NCBI RefSeq assembly: GCF_020360975.1
Contig: NW_025408680.1
Coordinates: 868,001 to 932,000 of the forward strand
Origin: Hirsutella rhossiliensis
Taxonomy: Eukaryota > Ascomycota > Sordariomycetes > Hypocreales > Ophiocordycipitaceae
Direction: 5' to 3'
DNA length: 64,000 nucleotides
The position numbers and the translations under genes were made by a program. The notes under the pieces were generated by a model that searched no databases, was not told the DNA's origin, and worked only from the letters and a program-made list of their open reading frames with translations. Of the stretch, positions 47,601-57,559 are shown in pieces (within the stretch, counting starts at the first letter, position 1; every line of letters starts with the position of its first letter).

Positions 47601-49584
47601 ATGGCCACTGTCCGACATGGCTGGCATCCGGGCGAGGTTGCAGTGCAGCAGAAGCTTGGCTACGCCGACGCGGTGCGCCAGGCGTGGAGCATCGTCGAGA
47701 CTGCCATGCGCGAGCAGCACCGCGTCTTCCACACAGGCAACCTGCCCTTTATCCCCATGACGACCGTCGACGACTCCGGCCGGCCCTGGGCCTCCCTGGT
47801 CGCCGGCCCGGGGGGCGAGATTGGCTTCGTCGGAAGCCCCGACGCCAACTTGCTCACCGTCACGGCGCAGCTCTGGGACGGAGACCCGCTCCTCGACACG
47901 GTCCGGGCCTGGCTCGATGCCAAGGGCCGGCAGACGGCCCCGCACGAAAGGTTCCTCACGGCCGGCCTTGGCATCGAGTTCCCAACGAGGCGGCGCAACA
48001 AGTTTGCTGGGGCGATCCGCGGGGTGACGCGGCGGACCGATGTCGAGTACGAGCTGGCCCTCGAGGTGACCGAGGCCCTGGGGTAGGTTCGGTGTAAGAG
48101 CTGCTCAACTGCCTCTGCAGCTAATCGTCGGGGATAGCAACTGCCCCAAGTACATCAATACGCGCACGCTTGTGCCGCACCGAGACGCGCATCCGGCCGT
48201 CGTGTACCGCCAGCCGCTGATGGATCCCGGTGCTCGGCTGCCGGACGAGCTGGTGCGGTTTATCACGAGCGCCGACACCGTCTTCGTCGGAACCGTCTAC
48301 CGGGCGACGGCAGCCGCGGCGGCGTGGCACCCGTCGCACGCGGGCATCAACGCCCGGAGCGGGCTGCCCGGCTTCATCCGCGTCAGCCCGACTGACGGGC
48401 GCTCCGTCGTCGTCCCTGAATACTCGGGCAACCGCCTCATGTCGAGCCTCGGCAACATCGAGGCTAGCCGGCTGGCGGCGCTGACCATTGTCTCCTTTAC
48501 CGCCGGCGACGTGCTCTACCTCAGCGGCGACGCCGAGGTGCTGGTCGGCCCTGGCGCACGCGATGTGATGCCGCGCCAAGGCTGTGTCGTGTGCGTCAAG
48601 ACGACAGGCTACGTCTTTGTGCGCGACGCCCTGCCCGTACGCCAGAAACCGGGCACCGCCGTCGGCCGCAGCCCATACAGCCCTAGAGTCAAGTATTTGT
48701 ACAACGAGCCCGAGGCCGGTGGTTCCGGGACCTGGGCCGAGGGCCGCCGGGTGCGGCTGGTCGGCGCCGTCCCGTGGGCGCGCGACATTGCAACGTTCCG
48801 GTTCCGTGTCGAGGGAGGCGCCCGAGGACTGCAGATCCGCCCTGGCCAGGCCGTGGTGCTGGACTTTATGGACTTCATCGGGCCGCCAGGCTATGCGCAC
48901 ATGGCGAACCAGGCGCCGGGGTCTATCAACGACGACCGCGTCCGCACGTGGACAGTGTCGAGCGCCCACACTGACGACGTAGCTGCATGGCTAGAACTTA
49001 CAATGCGCGAGGTCAAGGGCGGCATCGTGACAGGCGCCCTCTTCCGCCTCTTGCCGGAGCTCGCCGCCGCCGGGCCCGGGGTCGGGTTCGTGCCGCTCCA
49101 AGTCCCTGTTGTGGCCGACGTCGTCGGGGTCACGGGCGACTTTTGCCTGGCCCCTCCCGGAACCAAGATGCTGTTCGTGGCGGGGGGCATTGGCGTGACG
49201 CCCTTCCTGGCCATGCTCAAGGCACTGACGCAGCGCGGAGAGGGCGACGTCGTGCTGGCGCTCGCCACGCGGGAACCCGACGTCATGCTCGGGCTGCTCA
49301 ACGAGTCGCTCACCGCCGCGCAAACGGGGCTCACGGCCTGCCGTGTCAAAGTTCACCTGGACCTGTTCATTAGCCAGGGCCGCGGCGGGACTCAGCCAAG
49401 ACCCGCCGGCTACACGGTGACGGTGCACCGATGCCGGATCCCGTTCGAGTACTGGACGGCCGTGGAGGCCCAAGATCGCCAAGTCTTCATCTGCGGCCCG
49501 GACGATTTCGCAAACGCTGCCGAGCATGGGCTGGCGGCTGCGGGTGTGGCAAGCAGCAAGATTGCAAGGGAGGGTTTCTACTAA
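47601..49584 (+). CDS. PNPOx-like split-barrel / FAD-NAD(P)H reductase fusion
   Basis: Two exons, 47601-48082 and 48138-49584, giving 642 residues. The 55-nt intron (GTAGGT...GATAG) was chosen because it joins ALG to NCPKYIN in frame; the earlier CAG acceptor would create a stop. Residues about 40-300 form two pyridoxamine-phosphate-oxidase-like half-barrels (HTGNLPFIPMTTVDDSGRPW; later FVGTVYRA and GNRLMSSLGNIE), a fold that usually binds FMN or another flavin. Residues about 365-642 form a ferredoxin-reductase-type module: R430-TWTVS-435 for FAD, GGIGVTP at 511-517 for NAD(P)H, and CGPDDF at 613-618. No C-terminal [2Fe-2S] cysteine cluster follows, since the protein ends about 25 residues later. 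Probably a cytosolic NAD(P)H-dependent flavoenzyme; the substrate is unknown. Codon use is strongly GC3-rich. Confidence 0.85.
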
Positions 49585-50090
49585 CCAACAGCCGGGGGCT
49601 TATATTTACTGCGCTTTACTCGCTAAATCACACTTCTAACCGAGCAAGAATGGTAAAACTGAGCCTTGATAAGAACACAACACTTGTTAATTCTTTCTAC
49701 GTACGTACGTGGTAAGTGAATGAAACAGACAAGTGATTTGGAACACTTGACCGCGGCCACGCGGCCATATATCTTATTTCTCCACTAAAACACAGGGGCT
49801 TTAAGTAAAGAACGTCAATTGCTCCTAACCGGCCGAAAAGGCTCGGATCTCTCAACTAGGGCTTCAGCCAAGATCTACTTGCTCAGCTGTGTAGCCTTGA
49901 CTTGTAGACTCAATGGTATTATGCCATGGCGCAATAGTTCATTCAACTATTCAATGTATCCTCGACCAAGAATCGTGATTATTTCCACCCTGACATGATA
50001 AAGTAGAAGAAATAGCTAAGCAATTATTCGTTAAGCGTTATGACCACATTGGTCGGGGAAACAGTGCTAGAGGTATTAATGTTCCGGTTC
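49585..50090. other. 3' region of flavoenzyme, no gene seen
   Basis: Normal composition; it includes the short run CTACGTACGTACGT near 49698-49711. No coding or repeat structure recognised. Confidence 0.5.
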
Positions 50091-50460
50091 TTAATGGGGT
50101 ATTTCTGATCGCGCGCTGTGAGCAGGTGTTGCGAGAGCTGCCGCAGGCGTCTCGTGAGATGATAACTCAATTTCATCTTTCATGGAAGGCATGGCAGATT
50201 CCGTTTTGTATAATACATCGAACTTGGCCGTGGCTTGCACCGTCATGTAGTCACGGGCCATCCGTGAAAGCCTAGGGCATTTGAACCGCTGCGCGTACCA
50301 GTAACGTCGTGTGTCCCGTACGCTGCTGTCAGTCGGCAGCACATCAATCGTATACTCGTCTTCCTCGGTCTCTTTGGAGTCTGCTGTTTTGTATGGGTAA
50401 ACCGAGACTCGTCCTTGAACCGCTCGAATGGGGAGTAATCTGAGGGCACCGAGTCAACTG
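50091..50460 (-). pseudogene. Possible hAT transposase C-terminal fragment, un-RIPed
   Basis: A minus-strand frame open from about 50460 to the stop near 50091. It reads EEDEYTIDVLPTDSSV, then RRYWYAQRFKCPRLSRMARDYMTVQA. The block W..RF..PRLSRMARDY..VQAT resembles the C-terminal dimerisation segment of hAT transposases (typically W..... FP.LARMARD.L.IPAT), but the following S-ERVFS block is not kept (KFDVLYKTES instead). Nothing upstream resembles the transposase core, so this would be a small relic. The likeness is by eye and no terminal repeats were found. CpA content is normal. Confidence 0.4.
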
Positions 50461-52346
50461 CTGTGTTGCTAATTGCAAAGACGGCCGGCTTTCTGTCGAC
50501 AGTACATCTGTACTGCACGGTATGTAAATGTCGTCTGAAGGCTGCGTGAGCATCACAAAAGACTATATGGCGATCACCCGATGCTGTTGATGCTCTCCGT
50601 GCTGACCCTAGCGAGTCTTGATAAAGCTCCAATCTTTTGGCTTTCCTTTTCGCCGTAAGCGTGCTGGTGTTTGCCAATTGCCTTGCTACAATACACGAAG
50701 ACCGAGTTGGATTATAGTTATACACAGAGTACCTGCCTTATTAACGGCCTGTGCCACATATCTCGGCAATGGGCTGAATAGCAACCCATGTGTTGAGATT
50801 ATACGTCGCAAAATACTGAAACTAGGCGACGAAACTACAATCTCCTGGTTGCTTATTTCGTGATCCGAAAATCCTCGTGACATGGTCATGCTGCAGCCTG
50901 AATCTCTAGATCGATAAATCCAAGCAAGGAAGAACAATACTCTAGCTGACTTTCAAACATGCGGTTTCTGTTTCCGCGCAACAGGAGGTGCAATAATAGC
51001 AGAGAGTACGGCGAAAAGGCAGCATCTATGTTACACTGCAACTTGCACGGCCTGGCTCCCTTGTCGTCCCGAGACGCGTAGACGGTTCATGTAATGGAGG
51101 TTGTTGGGCTCAGACAACGTGCAATGTGTCCCTGGAGGTGCAGACAAGTCTGGTCTGTATAACCTGGTCGCTGGTAACTACAAATGGCAAACTCCACGAG
51201 ATGCCGATGCCTATTTGGACCCTTTCAAGTCCTCAACTTCCCAAATACTAGCTCGGTGCATCCAAGTCTTTGTTTACTCTGTAGCATTCAGGAATCTAAA
51301 CAGTGAGGCTAAGAAGAATCGGCACTGCTGTACGGAGAGGCAAATGTAGTGCCCGTGATTTTCAAAAACCTAACAAGAACCGAGATAAATGTTTGCCGCA
51401 GACACCAGCGCCGTAGTTTTGCATCAGGACGAGGAAAGAAATATACGGAGCAATTCGAAAGGAACCATAGTATACTATTGATCCCAATCTTTGGGTTACA
51501 ATGTCGATGTCGGAAACTGGTTCGTTGTTTCTGGCAAGGACCACGATAGAAACCCGTAGCTTGCTGCTGACTTACTATCACGGGCATGGAAGCAAGTTGC
51601 AGGAGCACTGGAAAGTATGTAACTTTCCCAAACACTACAGCAAAGCAGTTGGCTCAATGCCCCATATTCACTGGTCCTCGGGGGCCTCGATATTGGAGGC
51701 CGGGGGCAGAAGCCTGGGGACTTGATGTTCACAAAATCTCACAATACCATTACAGACGGGTTAGTTAGAGTCAATGTTAGAATACAGCTTTGCTGTCACG
51801 TACGAATGTCACGTATAAGCAATGTTTGTGGTAGGTTCAACCAAAGCTGGCAGGGCAAGAGAGGCATTGAAGCCACGAACTATGACTCCGCATCAGCCTT
51901 CATGAAGGCGAGCTCAGGGGGTGTCGTGAAGCTCTCTCAGTCTGCCATAGTGGGCGCGTGCTCCCATTGTCGCTTGTGGATGTCCCAACTCTCAAAACAT
52001 CGCGGTGCCATCATTCCAATCCCAAATGTCTCAAAAGGCCGGCTCTGATTCGCGCTATAATCAGTCAAGGTCTGAGGTTCTGCACCACAAAAAGGAGACC
52101 GCGACACTGAAATGCGGGCGATCTTTGTTGTTATTGTCCCGAATAGAAGTCGTTCGAAAGTGCTCACGCGTTTCTACTCAGAGTCAAAACTCATGCCACC
52201 ACACGTATGCCGTATTATAACCATGGATTGACGCTGCCCTTGTTCATCAGCATGGATGATCTGTGTAGCTGGATGATCATCTCATTTTACTAACTCGTCG
52301 CTCATCGTGTTTCATTTCAGGCCTAGCATTGTCTCGGGCCACCAGG
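50461..52346. other. Long intergenic stretch, no gene recognised
   Basis: Nearly 1.9 kb of normal composition with only short overlapping frames of 60-110 codons on both strands and no recognisable motif. CATTTCAG at about 52313-52320 looks like a splice acceptor just before the GH16 gene, so a 5' untranslated intron is possible. Confidence 0.45.
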
Positions 52347-53318
52347 ATGCTGCTGCTACTTCTGCTGTTCTCCAACTGGCTCGCAGGTTTAGTGATTCTA
52401 CGAGGCGCAGACGCCTATCCAACGACTAATCACACGATCCACTCGCCTCGAGATGTTGGGGGAGTGACGATCCCTGCTGGCTTCTCCCGCTGCCTCTTCT
52501 TCGACGACTTTTCCGACCAACCGGTCGGCTTTCTCCCTTCAGCCTCGAAATGGACTCTCGACCTCGGGACGTCGTATCCCAGAGGCCCTCAGCGCTGGGG
52601 GACGGGCGAGATTCAGACGTACACGAGCGACCGGTCCAACATTGCCATCACAGACAGACAAACGCTGCAAATCACCCCGATCCGCCTCGCCGACGGAATG
52701 TGGACGTCTTCCCGCATAGAGACTACGGCGCAGTGGGACTTTGGCTGCCCCGCCGGCCGCCGGATCCGCGTCGAGGCCCGGATACGGCTCGGCAGCGATC
52801 CCGGGCCGAGGCAGCAAGGTATCTGGCCGGCGTTCTGGGCGCTCGGCTCCGACTTGCGCGGCAACTACTGGAACTGGCCCCGCGTCGGCGAGATAGACAT
52901 GATGGAGTCTGTCAACGGCGAAGCCAGGGTACGGCGCGCGGCACACTGCGGCATAGCACCGGGCGGACCGTGCAACGAGTTCTCCGGCCTCGGCAACGTT
53001 GCCGAGCACCGCCTCGAGCGAGGAAAGTGGCACACCTTCGCGTGGGAGGTTGATCGACGACGGCGTGAGCGGCGAGACGAGACGCTGACTTGGTACGTCG
53101 ACGGCGCCCAGCAGTGGACCCTGACCGAGTCGGATGTGCGCGACGAGAGCGCTTGGGACGTGCTAGTCGACCACAAGAAGATGTTGCTCTTTAACGTCGC
53201 GGTGGGCGGCGCGCTTCCCGATGCCATCGCCGGCATCAAGACGCCCACGGGTGCGACGGCTGGCGGTCGGGGGGCGAGCATGGAGGTGGACCATGTTGCG
53301 GTATTTGAGCAACTGTGA
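52347..53318 (+). CDS. Secreted GH16 family beta-glucanase (laminarinase type)
   Basis: A single exon of 323 residues. The first ATG in frame is 52347, and it gives a classic signal peptide (MLLLLLLFSNWLAGLVIL, cleavage likely near ADA). An N-glycosylation sequon NHT follows. The catalytic block is GEIDMMES with E182, D184 and E187, the ExDxxE bulge form found in beta-1,3(4)-glucanases. Other family landmarks are FFDDFS near the N-terminus, WGTGEIQTYT, QGIWPAFWALG, HTFAWEVD and a final NVAVGG segment. Expected to hydrolyse beta-1,3- or mixed-linked glucans outside the cell; transglycosylation on wall glucans is an alternative. It has no carbohydrate-binding module, Ser/Thr tail or GPI signal. 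Confidence 0.88.
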   Translation: MLLLLLLFSNWLAGLVILRGADAYPTTNHTIHSPRDVGGVTIPAGFSRCLFFDDFSDQPVGFLPSASKWTLDLGTSYPRGPQRWGTGEIQTYTSDRSNIAITDRQTLQITPIRLADGMWTSSRIETTAQWDFGCPAGRRIRVEARIRLGSDPGPRQQGIWPAFWALGSDLRGNYWNWPRVGEIDMMESVNGEARVRRAAHCGIAPGGPCNEFSGLGNVAEHRLERGKWHTFAWEVDRRRRERRDETLTWYVDGAQQWTLTESDVRDESAWDVLVDHKKMLLFNVAVGGALPDAIAGIKTPTGATAGGRGASMEVDHVAVFEQL

Positions 53319-53560
53319 TGGTCCTTTGAAACACCCGCGTCTTTCCTACAGGCTTAACGTGTTGAAATGTGGCAGGGTCATGCGAGTTGTGAGCTGGGTC
53401 AGCCCACGCGCGGCCCAGATGACGATGCCGATGTACGAGAACTTTGAGCTTTCGCCGTCTTGATGTTTGTGTAGTTGGTGCGGTTTCCCTACATATATGC
53501 ATAGCTTGAATTATAGACTATAAATATTTGGAAGCTGTTGCTGTTTTTGGCATATCGAGT
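53319..53560 (+). other. 3' flank of GH16 gene, right edge of gene island
   Basis: Normal composition up to about 53560, beyond which RIP-like sequence starts. Confidence 0.5.
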
Positions 53561-54109
53561 CGAGTTAAGGAGCTCGAAAAGGAGTAACCTAGGGGCCCTA
53601 GGGCCCATAAGGGGGAAAAACACCGCGCGGGAGGAACTAGACTAACCTTTCCTTTTATCTTTATCTTTATAGCTACCCTTTCTCTATTAGTTATAAGCCC
53701 CCGGGCTCTATAGCTAGTTGGGACTGCTAATAGGGGCCTAGGCCCTTATTAGCCTCGCTATGGCCCTAGAGGCTATATACGAGTAATAATATAAAAAAAT
53801 AGAATCTCTTTTAAATACTACTTTCTTATCGTTTAAAGAGGCATGGGCTGCCTATAATATACTTATACGAGCCTATAGCTTCGTGTTAGGGTCTTGGCCG
53901 GAGGGTGGGCTAAAGCAGTGGACATGCTACTGACCCCTCTGCCACGCAGAGGCCGAAAAGTATGCTTGCGGGCAAAAGAAGACGGAAATTAACTAAGCGA
54001 TAGCTTCGTCAATTGACCACGCATATCAAGGATGCGCCAGGGCGCGCCAGCGCACCCGGGCGCCGGGGCGGTATATATACTCCATAACACTTCGCTCTTA
54101 TTATAGCTA
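53561..54109. other. RIPed flank with an un-RIPed patch
   Basis: 53561-53880 is partly RIP-like. 53885-54075 has normal CpA/TpG content and then gives way to RIPed MULE sequence. No gene was recognised in either part. Confidence 0.5.
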
Positions 54110-55310
54110 TAAAGAGGCCTAGTATAGCCGCCCCTTCGTACGCTTACCTATACTATTTAAAGGGTTATAAGTACGTTAATCGCGGTAATAAGGCTATTGC
54201 TAAACGCTAGAAAACGAGTATATAAATAACTAAGTACCCCTTTTACTTAGTCTTAAAGCTAGACTAGGTAAAGGAGTCTTAGTTAGTCTCTTATACCTTA
54301 AGAGACTCTTATAACTACCCCTTTATTAAGCTAATAGCCTACGCTAAGTATAAAGGGGAGCTTATTATAAATTACTTCTTTAATATCGTTTAGGTATATA
54401 ATAACGGCCTATAATCTAGTATTATTATAGTATAACTAAGGGCATGCTCTTATAAAGAACCTAATATTATTAATATTACCCTTTAATAGGTCTATAACGC
54501 TTTAGCTTAGTATTATTAAAAAGAGCTTACTAGGTATACGCCGCTATAATTCCTTTATAATTAACTTTATAACTTAAACGACTTCTTTATTAAAAACGTA
54601 CGCGATTAAGTTAGCCGACTTTCCTTACTCTTCCTTACCTTAAAAAGCAGTATTAAGCTACTCCGCTAGTTCTATAATATCTAGTAGCTTAACTATACCT
54701 ATAAGACTAATCGCTTTAATATATAGCTCCTTAATATATATAGTATAACGTATATAAAGAAGACCTTCTTAATAGCTTTAGTCTTTTTACTTAGTAAGGC
54801 TAATAGCGAATATAAGTAGGCCCTTATAGCCTTACTAGTATACTTTATAAGCGAAGGAATTAAACTATAATAGGTTATTATTATAAACTATAACCTCGCC
54901 CTTATTAACGTCCTTAACGATTATAGAGAGCTTAAGAGAGTTACCTAGCTACTTTACTGCTAGTATATAGGTAAGAAAATTCTTACTAAGTATAAAGCTT
55001 ACTTTTTAAAGGCTATAAAAGTCTTATAAACTAGCTAGGTTAAACGTATACTAAGCTTTATATTATTCTTATAAAACTAAGTAAGTCTCTTTTACTTAAA
55101 GACTATAAATAGCTTTAACTAACGCCTTTAAGTATATAAGAAAGTAAGGCACCTATCTACCGCTATATATTATACCCTTAAATATAGCTTAAGCTATAAA
55201 AAGAGAAGATTATTGCTTACTTTATTAATTAGAGCTATTACTTTAAGTATATAATAAACTTAGTTTTTAAGGGGCTATATTTATAATAAAGCGGTTCTTT
55301 TAATTATTAA
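54110..55310 (+). pseudogene. Mutator-like (MULE) transposase, RIPed
   Basis: One + strand frame interrupted by many TAG/TAA codons. The N-terminal part (about 54215-54330) reads KYPFYLVLKLD then VKES and SYTLRDSYNYPF, like the FAR1/MULE zinc-binding region with His and Cys codons turned to Tyr. The central part (54716-55030) reads KKTFLIALVFLLSKA, EYK-ALIALLVYFISEGIKL, VIIINYNLALINVLNDY and then YIGKKILTKYKAYF, which follows the MULE transposase core (the TD-x-ALxxA block with D as N). No terminal inverted repeats were identified, and the right end is cut by a family A LTR. Confidence 0.7.
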
Positions 55311-55323
55311 TAAGGAACTTTAT

Positions 55324-55507
55324 TATAAAAGTCTTTAACTATTATAAGTTATAAGCTTAAGCTATAGCCTAAGCTATATAGTTATATATAAAAGGCCGGA
55401 TCCTATATATATATATATAGGCTAGCTATATATAAAAGAGCTTTATATAGCTTATTAATATTATCCTATAAATAGTACCTATATATATACTTCTACTTAC
55501 TCTATAG
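55324..55507 (+). repeat. 5' LTR of Gypsy family A copy 2
   Basis: About 184 bp matching 5939-6124 and 57363-57547; the 3' border is uncertain by a few bases. Confidence 0.7.
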
Positions 55508-57362
55508 TAATATAAGCTATTAACTAATAAATTTAATAGATATCTCTTTAAAGAGGGCGCTACTCCTTTAAGGGAGCACTCTACCCCCCCTTAAACGGAT
55601 AGAAAGTATTATAGCTATCCTAAAAGCGATTAAAAGCGCGACGGCTAGTAAGAAGGATAAGGTTCTTACTATACTAAGAGAGCCGTTTATAAGACTAGCG
55701 TTAACCCTTACGACCTCCGCGACGCTAGTTATAGCGGTAATACTACTAGCGTAGAAGCCGCTCCTTTAGCCGACTTAGGATAGTAAGCTAAAGTCCTTTT
55801 ACTTCTTCCTTAGCTAGCTATAAATAAAGTTTATAACTAATAAGAAATAAGGCTTAAATAGCTATCGCGATATAGTATAGTATTCGCTCCTTTATACGCT
55901 ACTAGAGCCTTAGATATAGCGGATCTCTAGATTTTAAGATAAAGGTAGCCCTAAGAGTAAACGCGACCTATAAGACTTCTTTTAATACCTAAAATATATA
56001 TTCGGTAACGTATAAAAGCGGGAGAAGGTATAAGATAGGCTATAGACCCTTAAGTAAAGAGATAGATAAACCTTTAGCGAATTCCTCTTTAATTTTAAAG
56101 AGACGCTCTTATAAGTAATAGGGACTATAGTATAGGAGGATAGTATAAAGCTTATATAGCTATAGAATTTAATTACGCTAGCCTTATAAAAGCTACTTAT
56201 CCTTATAATTATACCTACTAGCTATAGTAAGTATATAAGCTAGTTAATAAAGGTAGTATAAGGCTATAAGTAAACGCTATATTTTTAAAAGCTTTATAAG
56301 TATATACTATATAGTAGCGATATTATTACTACCCTTTTATAAGATAAAGGGCTAGCTATCGATACTAATAGGGATACCTTAATATTAGCTACTTATATAA
56401 ACTAGGCTAAACGTAGTAGGAAAACGCTATTAACTACCCCTTATACCGCCCTATACTTTAAGTAGTAAGCAAAGTAAGTAACTAGTAAAGAGATTAAGAA
56501 GAAGAAGGCTAACGGCCGCTATTAACGTTATAGCGCGTTTATATACTTTATATTAAAATGCCCTTTCTTTTTAGCTAAGCGGCCTATAGCGGTTTAAGTT
56601 ATAAAGATAGAACCGCTCCTTACCTTAGATAATAAAGAGGACTCCGCTCCCTTAAGCTTAGAGGAAAAAGAGTAGCTCTAAAGTAAAGATAGGCTCTAGA
56701 GCCTTAATTACTAGTATTAATAAAAGAGAAAGAAGAGTTATCCGCCTATATAAAAGAGGAGCTTACTTTAATATAGGTTATAATTAGTAATTCTTTATTA
56801 ATCGCTACCTTTATAGATAAGAGCTACTAGTACTATACTATAGTTAATAAGGCGCTTATATAAGAAATATAAGTACTAGTAAAAAGGATAACCTTAAGGT
56901 AAGTAAAAGGCGCCTTAAGTATAATAAAAGGTATAGAGATTAAGGGTATTATATAGCTAGCTATAAAGGTTAACGGCTATTATAAGCTTATTATAGCTTA
57001 TATAATCCCTTAACTAAAGTTTCCCTTAATTCTTAGGAAACCCTAGTTATTATATATAAGGTTATACTTAATTTTATACTAAAAGAAGCTATAGTTTAGG
57101 CTTATATAATACTAGGTCTACTATATTTATAGTTCTATAAGTATAAAACTAAGTATATAAGCTTTATACTTAGTATAAAAGGTCCTTACATTTATATTTA
57201 TAAGAACTATATAATAATTAAAGTAAAAGGAAGGTTATATAGCGGCTAATATAGCGGTCTATATAGTTAGCTTAGTAGATATCGATAAGGCCTTTTAAAT
57301 AAAAAAGCTAAAGTCGCCCTCTAAGCTATAGTAGTAGATACTAGAGCGCTTTTATAACCTTC
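55324..57362 (+). mobile_element. Gypsy family A copy 2, 5' part, truncated by copy 3
   Basis: The 5' LTR (about 55324-55507) is followed by gag, protease and a short part of pol. It matches 57363-59395 along its length but is more strongly mutated towards TA. It stops abruptly at about 57362, in the segment that corresponds to 1159-1190 of copy 1, where copy 3 begins. The remainder, if present, is beyond the window. Confidence 0.8.
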
Positions 57363-57547
57363 TATAAGAGTCTTTAACTATTATAGGTTATAGGCTTAGG
57401 CTACGGCCTAAGCCGTATAGTTATATACGGAGGGCCGGATCCCGCACGTATATATACGGGCTAGCCGCGCATAGGAGAGCTTTATATAGCTTATTAATAT
57501 TATCCTACGGACGGCACCTACGCGCACGCCTCTGCCTACTCCGTGAT
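57363..57547 (+). repeat. 5' LTR of Gypsy family A copy 3
   Basis: 185 bp, the least mutated of the three LTR copies. It retains CCGTGATA at its 3' end, where copy 1 has CTATAATA. Confidence 0.75.
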
Positions 57548-57559
57548 AGTATAAGCTAT

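Noticed and set aside
48121..48969. 282-codon open frame on the minus strand
   Set aside because: It is a GC-rich shadow of the flavoenzyme on the + strand, which has clear FAD and NAD(P)H motifs.
50243..50725. 160-codon minus-strand frame
   Set aside because: It overlaps the possible hAT fragment in another frame, shows no family likeness and has no support.
52539..53033. 164-codon minus frame and 167-codon alternative + frame
   Set aside because: Both overlap the GH16 gene, whose catalytic motif and signal peptide decide the frame.
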